From positions 1 through 64,000 of the forward strand of contig NZ_JALKBA010000019.1 in assembly GCF_023015805.1 (NCBI RefSeq): a stretch of 64,000 nucleotides of DNA. Reading direction: 5' to 3'. Position 1 is the stretch's first letter, and the number at the start of each line of letters is the position of its first letter. This document shows, one piece after another, positions 52,506 to 61,022 of this stretch. Position numbers and translations under genes: made by a program. Origin of the DNA: Cellulophaga sp. F20128 (GTDB lineage: Bacteria > Bacteroidota > Bacteroidia > Flavobacteriales > Flavobacteriaceae). Below the pieces are notes generated by a model. It searched no databases, was not told where the DNA came from, and saw nothing but the letters and a program-made list of their open reading frames with translations.

Positions 52506-54706
52506 AAACTAATTGTAATCATATAAAACCCAACACCTTCATTGTTGCTATTTTTAGCTTCCTTATGCTATTCGCTATGTACAGCCAAGATACCGCCGAA
52601 TTTCCAAAGGATTTAGATTATTACTTTTCATTAGCTAGAAAATACAAAAATCAAAACAAGATAGATATTGCTCTTGAAACAATTAAAAAAGCTGCGGATA
52701 TCGCAGAAAAAAATGAAGATGAAAAAGGGCAAATAGATTGTTTTCATCAATATGCCTTGCTCTACCTAAAAATAAATAATATTGAACGATCAAAGTTCTA
52801 TTGGGAAAGAACTAAAGTGTTACTAAACAATATTGCCTACCCTTTTGGATCGAGCCAAAATGCCTATTTAGAAGCCATATACCTCTATCTAGAAAACAAC
52901 AATTTTCAAGCAGAAGAAAAATTAGCGTATATAAGACAATTAAGTAATGACCGAAATTTAATCAATCATGTGGTACTGGCTGAGGCAAACATCAATTTTC
53001 AAAAAACCAATTACAAGAAAGCCGCAACAAACTACAATGCCTTAATTATTAACTCTGACATCTACGAGAAAGAATACCTAACTACCTTAGGGCATTTAGG
53101 GCTTGCCAAAGTAAACTATATCATAAACCCAAAAGAAAGCCCTGAAAATGCAACTGAAGCATTAAAACTAGCAAAGAAAAATGGCTTTATCAATGAATTG
53201 CTCGAAGCAAATACTTTACTCAGTAAAGGATACGAAAAAATAGGGGATTTTAATTCTTCGCTGTTGTACAACAGGAATTTATTAAAGATTAAAGATTCCA
53301 TATATAATCTAAATAAATTAAAACTAAACACGAGAACAGCAGATGATATCCATATTGAAACCCTAGAGACTGAAAACAGGCGTATTGAAGACCGGCTAAA
53401 AGAAGCCGTAGATTCTAAAAGTAGATCTGAAAGTACTACCATAGTCGCTTTTGCTATTTTAGCCATAATTTCCCTTCTGGCAATTTCTCTATACCGGAAC
53501 AATCAAATAAAAGTACGAACAAACACGCTTTTACAAAAAACTAATGAAGAGCTAGAAGTAGCAAAAGACGATGCTGTAAAGGCTATGGAGTCAAAAACCA
53601 ATTTCCTCTCTACTGTGAGCCATGAGTTGCGCACCCCGCTCTATGCCGTAACTGGTTTAACCAATTTACTACTAGACGAAAACCCTAATGAAAGTCAAAA
53701 AGATCATTTAAAATCTTTAAAATTTTCAGGAGATTATTTACTAAACTTTATCAATGACATCCTACAGGTAAATAAAATTGATGCGCAAAAATTAGAAACC
53801 TTACAAATTGAATTTAGTCTTAAAAAAACCCTACATGATGTTATTGATTCCCTGCAACAAAGTGCAAAATCGAACAATACAAGTTTACGGTTAAATTTTG
53901 ACGACAAGGTCTCTTACCTACTCATGAGTGACCCAATTAAAATTTCACAAATTCTAATTAATCTAGTAGGGAATGCAATAAAGTTTACAAAAAATGGCGA
54001 GGTAACGCTCACCGTTAAGCAATTAAAAACAATTGATGATATCGCTACCATTTATTTTGAAGTAAAAGATACGGGAATCGGTATTTCTGAAGAGTTACAA
54101 GAAAGCATTTTTGATAGTTTTGAACAAGGATCAATACAAATAAATAGAGAATATGGAGGTACCGGCTTAGGACTTACTATTGTAAAAAGTTTGCTCGGAT
54201 TATTTGGAAGCACCATACGTTTAGAAAGCACAAAAGGCAAAGGCTCTATCTTTAGCTTTGAATTAGACCTCAAACGCAAAGACACTCTTGTAGATGATAT
54301 GGCTTTTGAAATTACACCCGCTGAATTTGTTTTTGAAGGCCTACACCTTCTTATTGTAGAAGACAATAAGATAAACCAAGTCATCACTAAAAAGATGCTG
54401 TCCAAAAAAGAAATGACTAGTGACATTGCCAACAACGGCATGGAAGCGATAGAGCTAGCCAAAACAAACAGGTATGACGCCATACTAATGGACATTCATA
54501 TGCCCGGAATTAGCGGCGTAGAAGCCACTGTTGAAATTCGAAAATTTAATAAAGAAATTCCCATTATTGCCCTGACAGCCATCTCCTTAGACGATAGTGT
54601 TGAAAATTTCTTTGAGGCCGGTTGTAATGATATTGTTACAAAACCTTTTAAGCCAGAATTTTTCTATCAAAAAATAGGAGAAAATATCTTTAGTAAAAAG
54701 AACTAA
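52502..54706 (+). CDS. hybrid sensor histidine kinase / response regulator with TPR sensor
   Basis: A 734-residue protein. Signal-like segment (4-28), then a periplasmic TPR region (about 30-270, ALYLKINNIERSKFYW and similar units), a membrane span near 315-334, a coiled coil, the HisKA box SHELRTP with phospho-acceptor His374, the ATPase domain (N box GNAIKFT, DTGIGIS, GGTGLGL) and a receiver domain whose phospho-acceptor is Asp664 (ILMDIHMPG). The start is TTG at 52502, whose bases overlap the TGA of gap (TTGA). The stop overlaps the lpxK stop on the other strand. Confidence 0.9.
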   Translation: MKTNCNHIKPNTFIVAIFSFLMLFAMYSQDTAEFPKDLDYYFSLARKYKNQNKIDIALETIKKAADIAEKNEDEKGQIDCFHQYALLYLKINNIERSKFYWERTKVLLNNIAYPFGSSQNAYLEAIYLYLENNNFQAEEKLAYIRQLSNDRNLINHVVLAEANINFQKTNYKKAATNYNALIINSDIYEKEYLTTLGHLGLAKVNYIINPKESPENATEALKLAKKNGFINELLEANTLLSKGYEKIGDFNSSLLYNRNLLKIKDSIYNLNKLKLNTRTADDIHIETLETENRRIEDRLKEAVDSKSRSESTTIVAFAILAIISLLAISLYRNNQIKVRTNTLLQKTNEELEVAKDDAVKAMESKTNFLSTVSHELRTPLYAVTGLTNLLLDENPNESQKDHLKSLKFSGDYLLNFINDILQVNKIDAQKLETLQIEFSLKKTLHDVIDSLQQSAKSNNTSLRLNFDDKVSYLLMSDPIKISQILINLVGNAIKFTKNGEVTLTVKQLKTIDDIATIYFEVKDTGIGISEELQESIFDSFEQGSIQINREYGGTGLGLTIVKSLLGLFGSTIRLESTKGKGSIFSFELDLKRKDTLVDDMAFEITPAEFVFEGLHLLIVEDNKINQVITKKMLSKKEMTSDIANNGMEAIELAKTNRYDAILMDIHMPGISGVEATVEIRKFNKEIPIIALTAISLDDSVENFFEAGCNDIVTKPFKPEFFYQKIGENIFSKKN

Positions 54707-55701
54707 CCAATTGCGTGGCGCACCCTTTGAAGCAGAGCTTCATTGTCTTTATTGAGTAATTTATGTCGCACCCCTATATAATACATAGAAGACACCTTAC
54801 CTTTTAACCGCACATAATCCTTCTCCGTAGTTAACACCATCTCTTTGGTATTAAAAATTTCGATTTCTTCGGCAGTAAAAAAATGATGATCCGTAAACTG
54901 AAGGTGTTCAAACACAATGCCCTTTTCTTGTAAATAATTCAACAATGGTATCGGGTTTGCAATGCCTGTGACTAAAGTAACCCTTTTGTCCTTTAATGTA
55001 TCCAGTGCTATTTTATCATGCAATCCTTGCAACATATCCTCATAAACCAAGGTTGCAAAAAACAAGGCTTGTTTTGAATTTAGTCTTAACTGTGTTTTAA
55101 TTTCTATTTGGTTGTTGGCTGTAAGCTCTTTGGGACACTTGGTAACGATGACGACATCTGCTCTTTTAGATTGATTTTTAGCATCTCTTAGACTACCCGT
55201 TGGCAGGTACCAATCATTTATATACAGATTACCGTAAGCAGTGAGTAATATATTAAATGACGGTTTTACTTTTCTATGTTGAAAAGCATCATCCAACAAA
55301 ATAACATCTGGTTGTACTTTCTCTTCCAAAAGAGATATCCCATTTCTTCTATCACCATCAACAGCCAAGGAAATGGATGGAAATTTCTGGTAAATTTGAT
55401 AGGGTTCATCACCTATTTGTTCCACGGAAACCTCTGCCGATGCCAATAAAAAACCTTTAGACTTTCGGCCATATCCCCTACTTAAAACGGCAATATTGAA
55501 TTGGCTTTGCAAACCCTTTATTAAAAACTCAATCATGGGAGTCTTTCCGGTGCCACCAGCACTCAAATTCCCAACACAAATTGTAGTTGTCTTAAACGAT
55601 TGTGACTTAAAAATACCACGATCAAATAAAAAATTTCTAAAATACACTACAAAAGCATAAATTAAGGAGATGGGAGCCGCTATTTTTCGAAGTAGTTGCA
55701 T
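54703..55701 (-). CDS. lpxK: tetraacyldisaccharide 4'-kinase
   Basis: A 332-residue enzyme that phosphorylates the lipid A disaccharide. The start is the ATG at 55701 (MQLLRKIAAPISLIYAFVVYFRN); 13 upstream residues would cross the opposing promoter. The N-terminal membrane helix, the P-loop GNLSAGGTGKTPM near 45-57, AVLSRGYGRKSKG and LLDDAFQHRKV are characteristic. Its presence implies a lipid A-type outer membrane. Its stop overlaps that of the histidine kinase gene by four bases (CTAA). Confidence 0.96.
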   Translation of the reverse strand: MQLLRKIAAPISLIYAFVVYFRNFLFDRGIFKSQSFKTTTICVGNLSAGGTGKTPMIEFLIKGLQSQFNIAVLSRGYGRKSKGFLLASAEVSVEQIGDEPYQIYQKFPSISLAVDGDRRNGISLLEEKVQPDVILLDDAFQHRKVKPSFNILLTAYGNLYINDWYLPTGSLRDAKNQSKRADVVIVTKCPKELTANNQIEIKTQLRLNSKQALFFATLVYEDMLQGLHDKIALDTLKDKRVTLVTGIANPIPLLNYLQEKGIVFEHLQFTDHHFFTAEEIEIFNTKEMVLTTEKDYVRLKGKVSSMYYIGVRHKLLNKDNEALLQRVRHAIG

Positions 55702-55721
55702 GAAACGAAAATATAATATTT

Positions 55722-55729
55722 TATCTTTG
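55722..55729 (+). promoter_or_regulatory. -7 element (TATCTTTG) for the Nif3-like gene
   Basis: Exact match to TAnnTTTG, 22 bases before the ATG at 55752. A possible -33 TTG at 55696-55698 overlaps the first codons of the divergent lpxK. Confidence 0.55.
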
Positions 55730-55751
55730 AAAACCACCAAAGCTACTAAAA

Positions 55752-56846
55752 ATGACTGTAAAAGAAATCACTGCTATTGTAGAAGAATTTGCGCCTTTAG
55801 AATACGCTGAAAGTTTTGACAATATTGGCTTATTGGTAGGCGATGAAAATGCAAAGGTTACTGGGGTCTTAGTTACTTTAGACACACTAGAAAACGTTAT
55901 AGATGAAGCAATTGAAAAAAAATGCAACCTAATACTTAGCTTTCACCCTATCATATTTAGCGGCCTAAAGAAAATAACAGGCGCCAATTATGTAGAACGT
56001 GTTGTGCTAAAAGCCATAAAAAATGACATTTCTATTTACAGTATGCATACTGCACTAGACAATAGCAATGCCGGTGTGAATGCAAAAATATGTGAGGTTT
56101 TAGGGCTTTTCAATACTAAAATATTAATTCCTCAAAAAGGAACTATAAAAAAACTAACCACTTATGTTCCTAAAAATGACGCTAAAAAATTAAAAGAAGC
56201 CTTATTCAAGGCAGGTGCTGGAACCTTAGGAAACTACAGCAATTGTAGTTTCACTACCCTGGGTACCGGTAGTTATAAAGCTGGTAAAAACTCGAACCCA
56301 ACCAAAGGGGAAATTGGCAAGACTCATTATGAGGAAGAAACCCAATTGAATGTAACTTTTGAAAAAGCCAAGGAAAAAGAAGTGGTAAAGGCTCTTATTG
56401 ACAATCACCCCTATGAAGAGGTTGCTTATGAAATAATAACCCTAGAAAACAGTAATCAGAACATAGGCATGGGTATGGTTGGCGATCTTTTAAATGGCAT
56501 GGAGGAGCTCGATTTCTTGAATCACCTAAAAAAAACAATGCATGTCTCTTGTATTAGACACTCTAATCTACTGAATAAAAAAATAAAAAAAGTGGCTGTT
56601 TTGGGAGGAAGTGGTTCCTTTGCAATTAACGCCGCAAAGGCTGTAAACGCTGACATTTTTATCACGGCAGATCTTAAATACCATCAGTTTTATGAGGCCG
56701 AAGACAAGTTAATATTAGCTGATATTGGACACTTTGAAACAGAGCAGTTTACAAAAAATCTTTTAGTTGACCTACTTACAAAAAAAATGCCTAATTTTGC
56801 AATCTCTTTATCGGAGAGCATTACAAATCCTATCAAGTATTTTTAA
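55752..56846 (+). CDS. Nif3-like dinuclear metal center protein
   Basis: A 364-residue protein of the Nif3/YbgI family with two homologous halves around an inserted domain. Metal-binding residues are visible in ILSFHPIIFSGLKKITG (His), SMHTALDNSN (His and Asp) and, in the second half, DLKYHQFYEAEDKLILADIGHFETEQF. The inserted middle part (about 130-230) contains the usual GxxHYEE-type segment. Function: a metal-dependent hydrolase-like protein of uncertain role. It is followed after three bases by the 'zinc ribbon' gene. Confidence 0.93.
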   Translation: MTVKEITAIVEEFAPLEYAESFDNIGLLVGDENAKVTGVLVTLDTLENVIDEAIEKKCNLILSFHPIIFSGLKKITGANYVERVVLKAIKNDISIYSMHTALDNSNAGVNAKICEVLGLFNTKILIPQKGTIKKLTTYVPKNDAKKLKEALFKAGAGTLGNYSNCSFTTLGTGSYKAGKNSNPTKGEIGKTHYEEETQLNVTFEKAKEKEVVKALIDNHPYEEVAYEIITLENSNQNIGMGMVGDLLNGMEELDFLNHLKKTMHVSCIRHSNLLNKKIKKVAVLGGSGSFAINAAKAVNADIFITADLKYHQFYEAEDKLILADIGHFETEQFTKNLLVDLLTKKMPNFAISLSESITNPIKYF

Positions 56847-56849
56847 AAT

Positions 56850-57629
56850 ATGGCAAAAAAGAAAGAAGCAACGGTAGAAGAAAAATTAAGAGCATTGTAT
56901 GACTTGCAATTAATTGATTCTAGAGTAGACGAAATAAGAAACGTTAGGGGAGAACTCCCGTTGGAAGTTGAAGATTTGGAGGATGAAGTCCTTGGACTTA
57001 AAACCAGATTAGACAAACTAAAAACTGATGTAGAAACAGTTAATTTTGAAATAGGCGCAAAAAAGAATTTAATTGATGAAGCCAAAGGTTTAATTAAAAA
57101 ATACGCCGAGCAGCAAAAAAACGTTAGAAATAGTCGTGAATTCAACTCTTTATCTAAAGAAGTAGAGTTCCAAGAACTAGAAATGCAATTGGCTGACAAA
57201 AATATTAAAGAGTTTAAGGCTCAAATAGATCAGAAAAAGCAAGTAATTGCTGACACTAAAGAGCGTTTATCAGCTAGAGAATCTCATTTAAAACACAAGA
57301 AAAGTGAATTAAATGAAATCTTAGCAGAGACTGAAAAAGAAGAGAAAGAATTAATTAAAAAATCTGCTGAATTTGAAAATCAAATTGAGGAACGTTTAGT
57401 TAATGCTTATAAAAGAATCAGAATCAATGTAAAAAATGGTTTGGCAGTTGTACCAATTGAAAGAGGTGCATCTGGAGGTTCTTTCTTTACAATACCACCA
57501 CAGGTACAAGTAGAAATTGCTGCCCGTAAAAAGATTATTACAGATGAACACAGTGGTAGAATTTTAGTTGACCCTGTTTTAGCTGAAGAAGAAAATGAAA
57601 GAATGCAAAAAATGTTTTCTAAATTTTAA
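56850..57629 (+). CDS. CdsZ-like coiled-coil protein with cysteine-free zinc ribbon
   Basis: A 259-residue protein: a long antiparallel coiled coil (about 10-185, EKLRALYDLQLIDSRVDEIRNVRGELPLEVEDLEDEVL...) and a C-terminal domain (about 195-245). The usual family ends in a C4 zinc ribbon; here the four positions read ASGGS and TDEHSGR, and the whole protein has no cysteine, so it cannot bind zinc in the usual way. The family protein promotes proteasome-like or DNA-associated assembly in other bacteria, but the role here is unknown. It lies three bases after the Nif3-like gene, a common pairing. Confidence 0.88.
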   Translation: MAKKKEATVEEKLRALYDLQLIDSRVDEIRNVRGELPLEVEDLEDEVLGLKTRLDKLKTDVETVNFEIGAKKNLIDEAKGLIKKYAEQQKNVRNSREFNSLSKEVEFQELEMQLADKNIKEFKAQIDQKKQVIADTKERLSARESHLKHKKSELNEILAETEKEEKELIKKSAEFENQIEERLVNAYKRIRINVKNGLAVVPIERGASGGSFFTIPPQVQVEIAARKKIITDEHSGRILVDPVLAEEENERMQKMFSKF

Positions 57630-57652
57630 GAGACTATTTTTTGATATCCTAT

Positions 57653-57684
57653 AAAAAAAGACCGCTACTAAGCGGTCTTTTTTA
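57653..57684. terminator. bidirectional terminator between the zinc ribbon gene and kmo
   Basis: Stem GACCGCT (57660-57666) with AGCGGTC (57671-57677), loop ACTA, extended by A on the left and T on the right. It ends at the kmo stop codon (57682), so it can serve both convergent genes. Confidence 0.85.
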
Positions 57685-59025
57685 TGCAATTAATTCAATA
57701 ATCTTATTGGTTACCAATTCACTATCCCAAATTTCTTCAATATTGGGTAATTTCATAATTTGTTTCATTACTTCTTCCTGCACATCTCCTAGTGCTAAGG
57801 CCTCTGCATACGGTTTATTAGAAAATGTAACTCTAGAATAAACAGGCTTCCATTTATCTGGATGCTCTGAAGCAAACTTTTTCTCAATCTTTTTTTGCAG
57901 TAAAAAAGCAGCATTTGCCGTTTTACTACTCATTTCCATAAAATTCCTATAGCTAAGCTCCGCTATTGCATCTGCGTTAGGCTTCCGTTCTTTTTGATAC
58001 TCCTCAAAAGCAGTAGCCCAGTCATCCTTATGTTTTACCAATAAGTTAGTCAATACAAAAATATCTTCAAACCCGGCATTCATTCCTTGTCCGTAAAAAG
58101 GCACAACAGCATGGGCAGAGTCCCCCACCAAAGCAGCCTTATCCCAATAGGTCCAAGGGTAACATTTCATAGTCACCATAGCAGAAGTAGGGTTTTTAAA
58201 GAAATCTTCAATAAGGTTATCCAGATCGAGCATCACATTAGGGAAGTACGTCTCAAAAAATGTTCTGGCTTCTTTTTGTGTAGTGATATTCTCAAAAGAA
58301 ACCGTTCCCTCAAAAGGCATAAACAAAGTACAGGTAAAACTACCGTCAATATTGGGCATAGCAATTAACATAAATTCTCCACGTGGCCAGATATGAAAAG
58401 AATGCTTGTCCAATTTATGGGTACCATCTGCATTGGGAAGTATAGATAATTCTTTGTAACCCACCTTTATAAACTGCTGAGAATAATCAAACCCACTACG
58501 GCGCTGCATTTTATGGCGTACTCTAGAAAAAGCACCATCGCAACCAAAAATACAATCGTACTTATACTCTTCCCAAATTCCTTTTTCTGTTTCTCCTGTA
58601 AAAATTTTAGCTTCTGGCAAATCTACATCCCAAACTTTCTCTGAAAATCGAAATTTAACTCCTTCCTCTTCCGCCAAATCGATCATCTTCCTATTCAACA
58701 GACCTCTGGAGGTTGACCAAATTGCCTCTTCTTCCATACCGTATTTTTGAAAATACACTGGTTTATCGTTAACGTGCATTGCCCGTTGATATAATGGAAT
58801 AGCTATTTTTTTTATTTCATCTTCCAAACCAACTTCACGCAAGGCATTCCACCCCCTATTGCTCATTGCTAGGTTAATGGAACGTCCAGAAAACTCAACC
58901 AAGCGTATATCTGGCCGTCTATCAAAAACAGTGACAGTATGCCCCATTTTTTTTAAATAAATTGCAAGTAGCGACCCTACTAATCCTGAGCCAACTATGG
59001 CGATATTCCTTGAAGATTGTGACAT
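57682..59025 (-). CDS. kmo: kynurenine 3-monooxygenase
   Basis: A 447-residue FAD hydroxylase converting kynurenine to 3-hydroxykynurenine. FAD-binding GSGLVGSLLAIYLKKMG near 12-28, the family signature GRSINLAMSNRGWNALREVGLE near 48-69, DGAFSRVRHKMQRR, and the second FAD motif LVGDSAHAVVPFYGQGMNAGFED near 296-318. A C-terminal hydrophobic stretch near residue 430 may aid membrane contact. kynU, the next step of the pathway, is 2.0 kb away on the same strand. 59026-59157 before it shows nothing I can support. Confidence 0.96.
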   Translation of the reverse strand: MSQSSRNIAIVGSGLVGSLLAIYLKKMGHTVTVFDRRPDIRLVEFSGRSINLAMSNRGWNALREVGLEDEIKKIAIPLYQRAMHVNDKPVYFQKYGMEEEAIWSTSRGLLNRKMIDLAEEEGVKFRFSEKVWDVDLPEAKIFTGETEKGIWEEYKYDCIFGCDGAFSRVRHKMQRRSGFDYSQQFIKVGYKELSILPNADGTHKLDKHSFHIWPRGEFMLIAMPNIDGSFTCTLFMPFEGTVSFENITTQKEARTFFETYFPNVMLDLDNLIEDFFKNPTSAMVTMKCYPWTYWDKAALVGDSAHAVVPFYGQGMNAGFEDIFVLTNLLVKHKDDWATAFEEYQKERKPNADAIAELSYRNFMEMSSKTANAAFLLQKKIEKKFASEHPDKWKPVYSRVTFSNKPYAEALALGDVQEEVMKQIMKLPNIEEIWDSELVTNKIIELIA

Positions 59026-59157
59026 ATTAATTTATATATGGCGATTAGAACATACAAACTCCACAAAAGAGTTCCCTACTACAATTACAAAACAAGACAT
59101 CCAAATGATACGTTTTACACGTATATATTAAACAATCGCTTCGGCGTCTCTATATAT

Positions 59158-59197
59158 AAAAAGTCCTTCACAATTATTCTATTATGAAGGACTTTTT
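59158..59197 (-). terminator. terminator of the ClpP-family gene
   Basis: A perfect 13-bp stem, AAAAAGTCCTTCA (59158-59170) with TGAAGGACTTTTT (59185-59197), around a 14-base loop, 16 bases after the clpP stop. Confidence 0.8.
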
Positions 59198-59212
59198 TCT
59201 TTGACTATCAAT

Positions 59213-59761
59213 TTATTCTAAAATTCCGTCTACTATTCCGTAGGCCATGGATTCTTCTGCATTCATCCAGTAGTCTCTATCAAAATCTTTCATTACCTTT
59301 TCAAAATCCTGACCGCAATTGTCTGCTAATATCCGAGCACTCAACTCTCTTGTTTTTATAATTTCTTTCGCCTGAATCTCTATATTAGAAGCCTGACCCC
59401 GTGCTCCACCACTTGGTTGGTGAATCATTACTTGCGCATGAGGCTGTATAAAACGTCTTCCTTTTGCTCCAACGGAAAGCAAGATAGACCCCATAGAAGC
59501 TGCCAAACCAGAACAGACTGTAGAAACTGGACTTTTTAAAGATTTAATGGTATCATAAATTGCGAAACCAGAAGTTACATACCCGCCAGGGCTATTAATC
59601 ACAAACTGGATTTCATCATTATTTTGCAAGTCTAAATATAACAAGCGATCTATAACGTGCTTTGCAGAATCATCATCTACCATTCCCCACAAAAACACTT
59701 TTCTTTCATTCAACAACTTTTCATCAATTGCTTCTTGAACTTTCCCTTTTTTTGAACTCAT
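59213..59761 (-). CDS. clpP: ATP-dependent Clp protease proteolytic subunit
   Basis: A 182-residue ClpP-family serine peptidase with intact triad: Ser89 (GLAASMGS), His114 (MIHQPSGG) and Asp163 (DRDYWMNAEE). The rest of the fold (FVINSPGGYVTSGFAIYDTIK) is normal but the sequence is shorter and more divergent than a main ClpP, so it may be a second paralogue (ClpP2-like). No clpX or tig is beside it. Start ATG at 59761. Confidence 0.92.
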   Translation of the reverse strand: MSSKKGKVQEAIDEKLLNERKVFLWGMVDDDSAKHVIDRLLYLDLQNNDEIQFVINSPGGYVTSGFAIYDTIKSLKSPVSTVCSGLAASMGSILLSVGAKGRRFIQPHAQVMIHQPSGGARGQASNIEIQAKEIIKTRELSARILADNCGQDFEKVMKDFDRDYWMNAEESMAYGIVDGILE

Positions 59762-59783
59762 TGCCTATTTTCTTATTTAATAT

Positions 59784-59791
59784 CAAAAATA
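59784..59791 (-). promoter_or_regulatory. -7 element (TATTTTTG) for the ClpP-family gene
   Basis: TATTTTTG on the minus strand, 22 bases before the ATG at 59761. Confidence 0.5.
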
Positions 59792-59939
59792 ATCAATTTA
59801 TTTAGAAAGTACATACCAACATTTCATCAATCTAACAAAACATGGAAGAAAACACACTATTTCCGCTTTCTACCCTAGAGTTCACAAATATTGTACATTC
59901 CAACAACACCTTTTGATCAGCACAAATTAATAGCAAATC

Positions 59940-60167
59940 CTAGGCTTCACTTTCCTCTTGACTTACCTCCTTGGAATACAGTTTTCTTTTCATAGAGAGT
60001 AAAATCCCCACTAAAACTCCAATAGCGAAACTACCAAGTATAATTAAAACTCGGGACAATGATATTTTCCACAAAAAAAATTTAACGTCTATTACCTCTG
60101 CATTTTGAAGCGAAAAAATAACGATGAGTCCTATAAACAAAAGGACAATAATGGTTTTAAATTTCAT
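59940..60167 (-). CDS. LapA-domain small membrane protein
   Basis: A 75-residue protein with two membrane segments (about 4-21 and 37-59) separated by NAEVIDVKFFLWKISLSRVLIILGSFAIG, the LapA/DUF1049 pattern. In enterobacteria LapA helps control lipopolysaccharide synthesis with LapB; here the pairing is unproven. It stands alone. Confidence 0.88.
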   Translation of the reverse strand: MKFKTIIVLLFIGLIVIFSLQNAEVIDVKFFLWKISLSRVLIILGSFAIGVLVGILLSMKRKLYSKEVSQEESEA

Positions 60168-60306
60168 AACTAGTATTCTTTTTCGTTAAATTAAGTATTA
60201 AAAATTCCTATACAATCGTAGTTGTTTGAAAAAAGTTAAAACAGCAAACCTTACCACAAAATAATTCTACCGACAAACAGCACCACAAAATTAAACTAAA
60301 ACAATG

Positions 60307-60314
60307 TACCTTTG
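60307..60314 (+). promoter_or_regulatory. -7 element (TACCTTTG) for the DUF6503 lipoprotein gene
   Basis: Exact match to TAnnTTTG, 17 bases before the ATG at 60332. Confidence 0.55.
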
Positions 60315-60331
60315 ACCTAAAATAGTATACC

Positions 60332-61018
60332 ATGCGCAGCCTACTTTCATTTTTAATTGCCCTTACCCTAATTACTTCTTGTAAGGAAGACAAAAAACAA
60401 GAAGCGCCCCAAGCTGAAAAACAACAACAAACTATCCTAGAAAAAGTTGCCTATGCCCATGGATTGGAACATTGGAACGGGGTACAACAATTACAATTTA
60501 CTTTTAATGTAGACCGGGGAGATACTCATTTTGAACGCACTTGGAATTGGCGCACCAAAAGCAATGATGTATTAATGATGGCAGAACAAGATACGCTGGC
60601 ATACAACAGAAAAAAAATAGACAGCAGTTCTCAAAAAGCAAATGGTGCCTTTGTGAACGATAAGTTTTGGCTGTTAGCCCCTTTCAATCTAGTTTGGGAT
60701 AAAGCGAACATTACGTACGAGCACTTAGAAAAAAGCGAAGCACCTATCAGCAAAAAACCAATGCAAAAACTAACCATTGTTTATGGCAATGAAGGTGGCT
60801 ACACCCCTGGTGATGCTTATGATTTTTATTTTGAAGACGATTACCTGATAAAAGAATGGATCTTTAGAAAGGGGAATGCAGCGGAACCCTCCATGACCAC
60901 CACTTGGGAAAACTACACCACCCAAAATGGATTAAAGATTGCCTTGGATCACAAAAATGACAAAGGCGACTTTAAACTGTACTTTACAAATGTGAAGTCC
61001 ATAGTAGTTAACAACTAA
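60332..61018 (+). CDS. DUF6503-like lipoprotein
   Basis: A 228-residue lipoprotein: MRSLLSFLIALTLITSC with lipobox LITSC, then an acidic/Gln-rich linker (EDKKQEAPQAEKQQQ). The mature domain (VAYAHGLEHWNGVQQLQFTFNV...FERTWNWRTKSNDVLMM...) resembles DUF6503 proteins of Bacteroidota and is mostly beta. The function is unknown, probably outer-membrane-bound. It is convergent with kynU; four bases separate the stops. Confidence 0.85.
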   Translation: MRSLLSFLIALTLITSCKEDKKQEAPQAEKQQQTILEKVAYAHGLEHWNGVQQLQFTFNVDRGDTHFERTWNWRTKSNDVLMMAEQDTLAYNRKKIDSSSQKANGAFVNDKFWLLAPFNLVWDKANITYEHLEKSEAPISKKPMQKLTIVYGNEGGYTPGDAYDFYFEDDYLIKEWIFRKGNAAEPSMTTTWENYTTQNGLKIALDHKNDKGDFKLYFTNVKSIVVNN

Positions 61019-61022
61019 CGAC

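Noticed and set aside
59038-59187. A 49-codon plus-strand frame (MAIRTYKLHK...) in the gap between kmo and the ClpP-like gene.
   Set aside because: It runs through the left arm and loop of the clpP terminator, has no promoter, and no recognisable features; most likely chance.
59842-59916. A 24-codon plus-strand frame upstream of the ClpP-like gene.
   Set aside because: Too short, no promoter or start context, no conservation that I can see.
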